In this document: positions 1-6,314 of the stretch, piece after piece
Layout of the letters: each line of letters begins with the position of its first letter
Position numbering within the stretch: position 1 is the first letter of the stretch
Assembly (NCBI GenBank): GCA_024639625.1
Contig: JAHEIA010000112.1
Span: forward strand, 1-8,395
Reading direction: 5' to 3'
Length of the DNA stretch: 8,395 nucleotides
Source: Chromatiales bacterium
GTDB lineage: Bacteria; Pseudomonadota; Gammaproteobacteria; Chromatiales; Chromatiaceae
The notes under the pieces: model-generated
Told to the model about the DNA's origin: nothing
Seen by the model: the letters and a program-made list of their open reading frames with translations, nothing else
The model's database searches: none
Translations under genes and position numbers: made by a program

Positions 1-785
1 TCGTGGGGCGTAATCCAGGTCCCATACCGCGCGGCAAACGCCTCCCCGAACTGACCCTGCCCGCCGTACCCGAGGGGGTGCCGTCCGAGCTGCTGGCGCG
101 CCGCCCCGACATTCTGCGTGCGGAACAAAACCTGATTGCGGCCAATGCGCAGATCGGGGTTGCACGTAGCCTGTATTTCCCGGCCATCTCGCTCACGGGG
201 CTGTTTGGCTACGCCAGCGACGATCTTTCCGATCTGCTGACCAGCGGGTCCAACGTCTGGGGCCTGGGCGGCTCGCTGCTCGGACCCGTTTTCAGCGGCG
301 GCCGCATCTCGAGCCAGGTGCGTGCCTCCGAGGCGGCGCAGCGCCAGGCACTGGCGGCGTATCGGCAGACCATCCAGACCGCGTTTCGGGAAGTGGACGA
401 CGCACTCATCACAACCCGGACCTCCCGTGAGGAACTCGATGCCCAGGGACACAGAGTGGAGGCGCTGGAAGAGTATGCACGATTCGCCCAGTTGCGCTAC
501 AACGAAGGCGCGGTCAGTTACCTCGAGGTGCTCGATGCGGAGCGCCGGCTGTTCGATGCGGAGCTTCTGTACGCCCAGAACCAGGGCGCTGACTACGGCT
601 CGTTGGTGAATGTCTATAAGGCGATGGGCGGTGGCTGGGTCCTGGAGGCGGAGGCCGAGGCGAACAAGATCGATTACCGGGAACCCGCGAAGAAGCGATC
701 ATTCTGGGACTTTCCGCGGCAGACCCAACCGACCGCCGCGGCGGGATTCGCTGCAGACGAGGGTGCGCCCAGCTCAAGTCCCTAG
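1..785 (+). CDS. RND efflux outer-membrane factor (NodT/OprM/TolC type), C-terminal part
   Basis: This is the outer-membrane channel of a tripartite efflux pump, which joins an inner-membrane transporter and a periplasmic adaptor to the outside. The gene is cut by the left edge. The GTG at 3 is internal, because the frame is already open and reads through GRNPGPIPRG, a stretch typical of the middle of NodT-type proteins. About 260 residues are visible. They include the second OEP repeat: the VPSELLARRPDI motif near residues 26-37, helical segments with LRAEQNLIAANAQIGVAR, a beta-strand part around SLYFPAISLTGLFGY, GPVFSGGR near 94-101, and the closing helix RYNEGAVSYLEVLDAERRLF. The usual family end is near GGGWV (residue 213). 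After it comes an extra tail of 47 residues, acidic first and then rich in Pro, Ala and Ser. The adaptor and pump genes would lie to the left, outside the window. Family assignment is firm; the substrate cannot be told. Confidence 0.93.
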   Translation, partial: VGRNPGPIPRGKRLPELTLPAVPEGVPSELLARRPDILRAEQNLIAANAQIGVARSLYFPAISLTGLFGYASDDLSDLLTSGSNVWGLGGSLLGPVFSGGRISSQVRASEAAQRQALAAYRQTIQTAFREVDDALITTRTSREELDAQGHRVEALEEYARFAQLRYNEGAVSYLEVLDAERRLFDAELLYAQNQGADYGSLVNVYKAMGGGWVLEAEAEANKIDYREPAKKRSFWDFPRQTQPTAAAGFAADEGAPSSSP

Positions 786-810
786 ATGGGGGCGGAAACA
801 ACTTTGTCGA

Positions 811-838
811 AGTGTGATCTAGCCCTGCGGATCACGCT
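811..838. repeat. Inverted repeat / hairpin after the efflux gene
   Basis: The arms AGTGTGATC (811-819) and GATCACGCT (830-838) can form a 9-bp stem with one G-U pair and a 10-base loop. It starts 25 bp after the efflux stop and lies 65 bp before the next start. No T-run follows on either strand, so it is not a standard intrinsic terminator. It could be an mRNA 3'-end stabilising hairpin, a factor-dependent termination site or an operator. The pairing is seen directly; the role is open. Confidence 0.45.
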
Positions 839-903
839 GAATAACAACCTTGGAAACCGAGCTCAGGGTGAGTGCCCTGGATGCCGGGAGGACACTTTCG
901 ATT

Positions 904-1389
904 ATGAACATTGCGCGAACAATGGCCGGTATCCTTGCTCTTGTTGCATGCTGGACCACCGAAGCTGGGGTGTTCCAGGAGAACGACTTGATCATGGTGC
1001 AGGGAGCGCCCACCGCCATCCACTTCGACAAGGACGACGAGCATACCGACTGGTCCTGGCTGATCGGGGTGGAGTGGCAAAGCGATCGCCGATGGTTGGC
1101 GGGTTGGTCCTACTTTAACAATTCCTTCGACCAGAAGTGTAACTACATCTACGGCGGCAAGCAGTGGTCGATCGATGCGCTCCACCCGAGCCTCTATGTC
1201 AAGCTCACCGGTGGCGTAGTCCTCGGTTACAAGGAGCCCTACGAGGACAAGATCCCTTTCAACCACGACGGGGTCGCCCCCGGCATCGTTCCAGCGCTCG
1301 GTTTCAAGTACAAACGCGCCAGCGTCCAGATGAACCTGCTCGGAACCGCCGGCCTGATGTTCACCTTCGGGTTCGATGTGCTCAAATAG
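904..1389 (+). CDS. Small exported protein, probable outer-membrane beta-barrel-like protein
   Basis: This is a 161-residue protein with an N-terminal export signal. I chose ATG 904 because the signal peptide begins there (MNIARTMAGILALVAC) and a GGGAGGA Shine-Dalgarno-like sequence lies at 886-892. An in-frame TTG at 850 would add 18 residues that look nothing like a signal. The signal is ambiguous. LVAC (residues 13-16) fits a lipobox, but TEA before G22 fits signal peptidase I. The mature part is rich in aromatic and Gly residues with alternating hydrophobic stretches (SWLIGVEWQ, WLAGWSYFNNSF, YIYGGKQW, LYVKLTGGVVLGY, GLMFTFGF), as expected for membrane beta-strands. From memory, similar short proteins appear in proteobacteria and are often auto-labelled sn-glycerol-3-phosphate transporter. 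No transporter fold is visible here, and I would not carry that name over. Export is well supported; function is unknown. Confidence 0.75.
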   Translation: MNIARTMAGILALVACWTTEAGVFQENDLIMVQGAPTAIHFDKDDEHTDWSWLIGVEWQSDRRWLAGWSYFNNSFDQKCNYIYGGKQWSIDALHPSLYVKLTGGVVLGYKEPYEDKIPFNHDGVAPGIVPALGFKYKRASVQMNLLGTAGLMFTFGFDVLK

Positions 1390-1409
1390 TGCGGCAGAGC
1401 AGTCCCGTC

Positions 1410-1462
1410 GCAGGTATTGCTTTAGGTTACAGCCTGTCACTAGACCCAGCCCGGATACCTGC
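1410..1462. repeat. Inverted repeat in the leader of the mechanosensitive channel gene
   Basis: The arms GCAGGTAT (1410-1417) and ATACCTGC (1455-1462) are perfect 8-bp complements separated by 37 bases. The right arm ends 11 bases before ATG 1474, so a transcript starting upstream could fold a stem close to the ribosome-binding region. No T-run follows. In a gap of only 84 bp such a match is mildly unexpected but could be chance. Confidence 0.35.
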
Positions 1463-1473
1463 CGATTGAGCGG

Positions 1474-4400
1474 ATGATGCCTCCCTCAGGGTCCTATCTA
1501 TTCGCCATCCTGTTGCTCTTTGCTCCGATTGGTGTCGTTGCCCAGGAGTCCGCTGCCGTGGCGCCGGATTCCCTGCACTTCGATGTCACTGCCGAGAGGC
1601 TGGAGGCCCGAGTCGAAGAGACCGAGGCGAGCGAGGATTTGGACCCGCCGACGAAGACAAAGCTGACGGAGCTCTATCGCAAGGCGCTGAGCAACCTGGA
1701 GGTCGAGGCCGCCAACAAAGCCAGCGCAGAGGCTTACCTGCGTGCCCGGGAGTCCGCGCCGCTGGAGGCGGAACGGATACGCAAAGAGCTGGGGGAGGTG
1801 CAGGAAGAATCTTCCTCTTCGCTTTCCGACGAGTTGCACGATGCCTCTACCGAAAAGCTTCAGCAACTTCTTCTGGGCGCAAAGGCGAGCCTGGCGGTAG
1901 CCGAAGCCAGGCTTTCCGAAATCGAGAAAGAGCTCGCGAGCCAATCGGAGCGACCAGAAAGTTCCCGCGAGCGACTTGCCGAGCTGAAACAGGAGCTGGA
2001 AGCGCTAAGCGATGAGCTTCAAGCGCCGCCGCCGGCGAACGAACTGGCGCCGCTCACCGAGGCCAGAACCTGGCAGTTGCAGACCGAGGCCCTGGCGCTC
2101 GACTCGGAAGTTCAGATGCTCGAACAGGAACTGCTGAGCCAGCCCATGCGGATAGAGCTGCTGGAGGCGCAGCGCGAGGCGACCGGGCTCGAGGCCAAGC
2201 AACTCCGGGAGCGGGTAGGCACACTCGGGGAGATCGTCAACCAGAGACGCCTGAGCGAGGCGGAGACGGCTCAGGCCGAGGCGGAGACAGCCCGCCGCCA
2301 GGCCCTGGGCAAGCACCCGCTCGTGCAGCGTGTGGCGGAGGAGAACGCGGATTTCAGCAACGAGCTGGCGGACATGGCCGCCGACCTCGAAGAGGTGACC
2401 GCGGCCGGAACCGAGGTTAGCGCCTCTGCCCAGCGCATCGCGGACGACTTTTCGTCCCTCCGACAGAAACTGGATATCGCGGGCCTGAATCAGGCCCTCG
2501 GCGCGCTCATGCAGGAGCAGCGGCGCAAACTGCCGGACCTGCGGATCCTGCGCAAAGGGGCCAGGCAGCGTGAGCAGGTGATTGCCGAGGCCGGACTCAG
2601 ACAACTGAGGTACAAGGAGGAAGAGCATAAGCTGCGCGATATCGAGGCCTTCGCCGAGACGCTCACGGGGGAACTGGGACGCGAGGAGCCAGCCGTAATC
2701 CGCGACGAGGTAACCGCCTTGCTCGAAAGTCGCCGAGAGATCCTCGACCGGGCGAGCGAAACCGGCGAGGCCTATCTGCGGGCGCTTGCGGAGCTGGATT
2801 TCGAACAGCGGCGGTTGATCGAGACCATTGAAACGTTCGACGAATTTCTCGCCGAGCGCCTGCTCTGGGTACGCACCGCCTCCCCGGTAAGCCTCGCTGC
2901 ATTGCGTGCCCTGCCTGCAGAGACAGCCCGACTGCTCTCGCCCACCGGCTGGTTCGAGGTTGCACGAACCTCGATCCATGAGGCCACCCATTCCCCGTTC
3001 GTCGTCCTCGCAGTGGTCGCGATCGGTGTCTTGATGGTGAGAATCCGCAGGCTGCGCCGGGCGCTGCTGGGCACCGCGCGAAAGATCGGCAATCCGACCA
3101 CCGACCGGATCGGCTACACTTTTCAGGCCCTGGGCCTGACCCTGTTGCTCGCCGCGCCGGGACCGCTGTTGCTGGCGGTACTCGGTCTGGAGCTGCGATT
3201 CTCGCTGGAAGGCAGCGAGTTTACCAAGCTTGTGGCTAGAGCCTTGCTTTGGGTATCCCCGAACTTCTTCTTTCTGCAGATGTTTCGCGAGCTGTGCCTG
3301 CCGCATGGCCTTGCCGCCGCCCATTTTCGCTGGCCTCCGGAGAGCCTGCGTCTGCTGCGGCGGGAGACCTATCGCCTGATGCTGGTGTTCGTACCGCTTT
3401 CCCTGGTTACCGGCATCGCCATCAATCAGGATATCGCGAGCCAGGGAGGCACTCTCGGGCTGCTGTGTTTCGTCCTAGTGATGGCCTCGTTGAGCGTGTT
3501 TTTTTATCGTGTACTGCATCCTGGCCAGGGGGTGTTGCGGTGGTATCTCAAGCGGCACAAGGCCGGGATGCTCGCCCGAACGGGCAGGTTATGGTTCGCT
3601 TTTGTGGTATCCGTTCCACTGGCGCACGTAGCCTTGGCGCTGGCGGGTTATCTGCATACCGCGGGGACATTGACCAGCAATCTTGTCAAGACCGGCTGGA
3701 TGATCCTGTGGCTGGTCGTGGCGCAGAATATCGTCCTGCGCTGGCTGCTGATCATCCGGCGCCGGCTCGCCTACCGGGAGGCGGTCGAACGACGCCCTGA
3801 GCGGCGGGGCGCGGTGCAAGGGCACGAGGCCCATGATGAGGAGAATCTGTTCGAGGTCGAGGAGCCAAAGGTCGATCTGGATACGCTCAGCGAGGAAAGC
3901 CGGAAGCTGCTGAAGACCGCGCTGGTTTTCGCCGGGGTGATCGGTCTCTGGGTGATCTGGACGGACGTTCTTCCCGCCTTCGGGATCCTGGGCGAGATTA
4001 CGCTATGGCACCACACAGTGGTCGTGGAGGGGATCGACAAGCGCCTCCCGATCACGCTCGAAGATCTCGTCCTGGCGGTACTGATCGCCGGTGCGACGGC
4101 GGTGGCCGCACGCAGCCTGCCGGACTTCCTCGAGCTGGTCGTACTGCGACGCCTCGAAATGGCGCCGGGCACGCGCTATACGGTCACCACCTTGACGGGC
4201 TATACCGTAGCCACTATTGGCTTCCTGCTGGTCTTCAACACCATCGGCGCCAGTTGGTCGCAGGTACAGTGGCTGGTTGCCGCTCTGGGTGTCGGCATCG
4301 GCTTTGGCTTGCAGGAGATCGTGGCCAATTTCATCAGCGGCCTGATCATCCTGTTCGAAAGACCGATCCGGGTCGGGGACATGGTTACGGTCGGCGAAAC

Positions 4401-4899
4401 CGATGGCGTAGTCACCCGCATCCGCATCCGGGCCACCACCATACGCAATCTGGACCGCAAGGAGCTGCTGGTCCCGAACAAGGAGTTCATCACCGGCCGT
4501 CTCCTCAATTGGTCGCTTTCCGATCAGGTTATCCGCATCGCGATCCCGGTCGGGATCGCCTACGGCAGTGACGTTGATCGCGCGCTTGCGCTCATGACCG
4601 AGGCGGCGGAAGAACATGAGAACGTGCTTTCCGACCCGGAGCCGAAAGTCACCTTCGAGGGCTTCGGCGACAATTCTTTGATGCTCTTCTTGCGCTGCCA
4701 TCTCGAATCACTGGATAATCGCCTCGCTACCATCAGCGACCTGCACCGAGCGATCAATCGCAAGTTCAACCAGGCCGGGCTGGTGATCGCGTTTCCGCAG
4801 CGCGATGTCCACCTGGACACTAACCGTCCTCTCGATATCCGGATCCGCCGCGATCAAGGAGGCCCCGCCGGCGCGGACCGAGTTCCGGGGGCCGATTGA
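1474..4899 (+). CDS. MscK/KefA-like mechanosensitive ion channel (MscS superfamily)
   Basis: This is a 1141-residue inner-membrane channel that opens under membrane tension to release solutes during osmotic downshock. The length matches the large MscK/MscM branch, about 1100 residues in E. coli. Order of parts: signal peptide 1-23 (cleavage after VVA), then a long Glu/Ala/Leu-rich periplasmic coiled-coil region to about 500. Next come about 11 hydrophobic segments near 506-523, 546-566, 587-604, 634-649, 660-678, 706-727, 740-761, 814-832, 863-881, 905-921 and 932-962. The last is the pore helix, with a Gly-spaced face (GVGIGFGLQEIVANFISG, about 939-956). It leads into FERPIRVGD, the beta-domain, and PNKEFITGRLLNWS, all MscS hallmarks. 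A charged linker (about 762-805) separates segments 7 and 8 and ends in EEPKVDLDTLS. The start is ATG 1474 or 1477. The ribosome site is weak, and the signal n-region lacks Lys or Arg. The MscK-versus-MscM choice rests on motif resemblance only, so I give no symbol. Confidence 0.95.
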   Translation: MMPPSGSYLFAILLLFAPIGVVAQESAAVAPDSLHFDVTAERLEARVEETEASEDLDPPTKTKLTELYRKALSNLEVEAANKASAEAYLRARESAPLEAERIRKELGEVQEESSSSLSDELHDASTEKLQQLLLGAKASLAVAEARLSEIEKELASQSERPESSRERLAELKQELEALSDELQAPPPANELAPLTEARTWQLQTEALALDSEVQMLEQELLSQPMRIELLEAQREATGLEAKQLRERVGTLGEIVNQRRLSEAETAQAEAETARRQALGKHPLVQRVAEENADFSNELADMAADLEEVTAAGTEVSASAQRIADDFSSLRQKLDIAGLNQALGALMQEQRRKLPDLRILRKGARQREQVIAEAGLRQLRYKEEEHKLRDIEAFAETLTGELGREEPAVIRDEVTALLESRREILDRASETGEAYLRALAELDFEQRRLIETIETFDEFLAERLLWVRTASPVSLAALRALPAETARLLSPTGWFEVARTSIHEATHSPFVVLAVVAIGVLMVRIRRLRRALLGTARKIGNPTTDRIGYTFQALGLTLLLAAPGPLLLAVLGLELRFSLEGSEFTKLVARALLWVSPNFFFLQMFRELCLPHGLAAAHFRWPPESLRLLRRETYRLMLVFVPLSLVTGIAINQDIASQGGTLGLLCFVLVMASLSVFFYRVLHPGQGVLRWYLKRHKAGMLARTGRLWFAFVVSVPLAHVALALAGYLHTAGTLTSNLVKTGWMILWLVVAQNIVLRWLLIIRRRLAYREAVERRPERRGAVQGHEAHDEENLFEVEEPKVDLDTLSEESRKLLKTALVFAGVIGLWVIWTDVLPAFGILGEITLWHHTVVVEGIDKRLPITLEDLVLAVLIAGATAVAARSLPDFLELVVLRRLEMAPGTRYTVTTLTGYTVATIGFLLVFNTIGASWSQVQWLVAALGVGIGFGLQEIVANFISGLIILFERPIRVGDMVTVGETDGVVTRIRIRATTIRNLDRKELLVPNKEFITGRLLNWSLSDQVIRIAIPVGIAYGSDVDRALALMTEAAEEHENVLSDPEPKVTFEGFGDNSLMLFLRCHLESLDNRLATISDLHRAINRKFNQAGLVIAFPQRDVHLDTNRPLDIRIRRDQGGPAGADRVPGAD
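2257..2298 (+). repeat. Imperfect 21-bp tandem duplication in the coiled-coil part of the channel
   Basis: GAGGCGGAGAC occurs at 2257-2267 and again at 2278-2288, exactly 21 bases apart. The repeat encodes EAETAQA followed by EAETARR (residues 262-275), that is, one heptad copied once. This fits growth of the periplasmic coiled coil by a heptad step and keeps the reading frame. Confidence 0.5.
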
Positions 4900-4941
4900 T
4901 CATGGGGTCGGTGTCCTCCTTGTTGCGGATCATTCGGCTCT

Positions 4942-4975
4942 GCTTGCCGTAGAACTGGACAGGGCGCCGGCAAGC
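4942..4975. repeat. Inverted repeat between the channel and AI-2E family genes
   Basis: GCTTGCCG (4942-4949) and CGGCAAGC (4968-4975) are perfect 8-bp complements around an 18-base loop. They sit about 40 bp after the channel stop and about 95 bp before the next start. No T-run follows, so an ordinary terminator is unlikely. The 171-bp gap also holds a smaller hairpin (5015-5029). A structured leader, processing site or chance are all possible. Confidence 0.4.
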
Positions 4976-5070
4976 TGCATACCCTGTGCGGACCGGACGA
5001 TCGCTGAAACCCCTAGCCTGTTACAGGTTTTGCCGGGGATGACGGACGGACGCGGACCAACGGAGACACG

Positions 5071-6189
5071 ATGAGCGAGGCCAGCGAAAAGGTCCTGTAC
5101 GCCAATCCGCTCGAGACGACGATCCGTATCGGCATCGTATTGCTGCTGGCGGCCTGGTGCTTCCAGATTATTCAGCCGTTTGTTGTACCCATCGTATGGG
5201 GGGTGATCATCGCGATCGCTGTTTATCCGGTGTTCCTATGGGTATTGAAGCTTCTCAGTGGCCGCCGAAAGCTCGCCGCTGCCCTGGTTACGATCCTCGG
5301 CCTGCTGTTCCTAATTACGCCGACGGTGATGCTCAGCGACACCCTGGTGGGGACCGTTCGATACCTGGCGGCTACCGTGCAAGAGGGCACCCTGAGCATA
5401 CCGCCTCCGCCGGATAGTGTCGCCGCCTGGCCGCTCATAGGGAAACCTCTGCACAAATTTTGGAGCCTTGCCTCGGTGAATCTGGAGGCCGCCCTGGTGG
5501 AGATCGGGCCGCAACTTAAGCCTTTCACCGGATGGTTGCTGGGGGCCGTCGCAGGGACCGGCTTGAGCATCCTGATTTTCATCGTTTCCATCGTCATATC
5601 CGGTTTCTTCCTGGCCACCGCCGAGAGTGGCTATCGCGCAGCCCAGGCCGTTTTCACCCGCCTCGCCGGAGACCGCGGCCCGGAGTTCGCCAAGTTGGCC
5701 GAGACGACGGTGAGAAGCGTGGCGCGGGGTATCCTGGGTGTCGCGTTCATCCAATCGCTGCTGGCCGGGATCGGTTTCATGGCGGCCGGTGTACCCGGAG
5801 CCGGATTCTGGGCGGTGCTCTGCCTGTTGCTCAGCGTGATCCAGATCGGACCGACCCTGGTCCTGGTTCCCAGCGTGATCTACGTGTTCTCCACCGGCGA
5901 TACACTGACCGCTGTGGTGTTCACGGTCTGGAGCATCTTCGTCGGGGTACTCGACAACATCCTAAAACCCATACTGCTCGGCCGCGGGGTCAACGTCCCG
6001 ATGGCGGTGATCTTCATCGGAGCTATCGGCGGGTTCCTGTCGATGGGGATCATCGGCCTGTTCGTAGGCTCCATCGTGCTGGTGCTCGGCTACACATTGT
6101 TCATGGCCTGGTTGAAACAGGGACGGCAGGCCTCGGAACAGCCGATAGGGGCTGCGGCTGATTCGCCACCCGGGGCAAGTAATACTTGA
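5071..6189 (+). CDS. AI-2E family transporter (UPF0118 / PerM-YdiK type membrane protein)
   Basis: This is a 372-residue polytopic inner-membrane protein of the AI-2E family. Members have been linked to autoinducer-2 export (TqsA) and, in other bacteria, to Na+/H+ exchange; most are uncharacterised, so the family name does not fix the substrate. Hydrophobic segments lie near 18-34, 38-59, 67-88 and 155-183. A soluble loop covers about 90-150. A C-terminal block of four or more segments spans about 218-347. Family signatures are visible: RSVARGILGVAFIQSLLAGI, PGAGFWAVLCLLLSVIQIGP, the DN..LKP sequence at 295-300, and the Gly-rich IGAIGGFLSMGIIGLFVGS. Length is normal for the family. ATG 5071 has a GGAG site at 5062-5065, five bases upstream, and the protein starts with a short hydrophilic cytoplasmic tail as usual. 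It lies 171 bp after the channel gene on the same strand. Confidence 0.92.
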   Translation: MSEASEKVLYANPLETTIRIGIVLLLAAWCFQIIQPFVVPIVWGVIIAIAVYPVFLWVLKLLSGRRKLAAALVTILGLLFLITPTVMLSDTLVGTVRYLAATVQEGTLSIPPPPDSVAAWPLIGKPLHKFWSLASVNLEAALVEIGPQLKPFTGWLLGAVAGTGLSILIFIVSIVISGFFLATAESGYRAAQAVFTRLAGDRGPEFAKLAETTVRSVARGILGVAFIQSLLAGIGFMAAGVPGAGFWAVLCLLLSVIQIGPTLVLVPSVIYVFSTGDTLTAVVFTVWSIFVGVLDNILKPILLGRGVNVPMAVIFIGAIGGFLSMGIIGLFVGSIVLVLGYTLFMAWLKQGRQASEQPIGAAADSPPGASNT

Positions 6190-6314
6190 CTCCCGCGAGC
6201 CTGTGTTAACAAAAGCGGGCGAGAGGGTGGACTGGTAAAGGATGCAAAAGAAGGGCGAAATTTCCGTCGTGCGCAAGAGGCGCCTGCGGCCTACGATTTC
6301 GGGGACCTGTTGCT

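Noticed and set aside
811..838. CRP-type site (TGTGA...TCACA) in the first inverted repeat
   Set aside because: TGTGA and TCACG are 14 bases apart instead of 6, so the spacing does not fit CRP.
832..1440. 202-codon minus-strand open frame covering the small exported protein
   Set aside because: The plus-strand gene has a signal peptide, a ribosome site and strand-like periodicity. The minus frame has none of these.
1417..1446. Possible promoter TTGCTT (1417-1422) with TAGACC (1441-1446) before the channel gene
   Set aside because: Only half of the -10 positions match, so this is no better than chance.
2005..3324. 439-codon open frame on the minus strand inside the channel gene
   Set aside because: It lies wholly opposite a confidently assigned MscK-like gene. 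Its product is Gln/Arg/Leu-rich with no recognisable domain, as expected for the antisense shadow of a GC-rich gene.
4003..4701. 232-codon minus-strand open frame opposite the channel domain
   Set aside because: It is antisense to the best conserved MscS part, and its translation is Asp/Gln/Arg-rich without motifs, so it is a shadow frame.
5015..5031. Possible intrinsic terminator AGCCTG-TTA-CAGGTT followed by TT
   Set aside because: The stem is short with a G-U pair, the loop has only three bases and the T-run is four bases partly used in the stem.
4805..5074. 89-codon plus-strand frame that ends with an ATGA overlap on the AI-2E family gene start
   Set aside because: The overlap hints at translational coupling, but the frame starts inside the channel gene, has no ribosome site I can see and no recognisable product. 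An open frame across 171 bp of GC-rich spacer is easily chance.
6186..6212. Possible promoter TTGACT (6186-6191) with TAACAA (6207-6212)
   Set aside because: The -35 match is good, but the spacing is 15 and the -10 match is poor, and it overlaps the stop of the AI-2E family gene.
6190..6224. Possible terminator with CCCGC (6192-6196) and GCGGG (6215-6219)
   Set aside because: There are only five pairs, an 18-base loop and no T-run after it.
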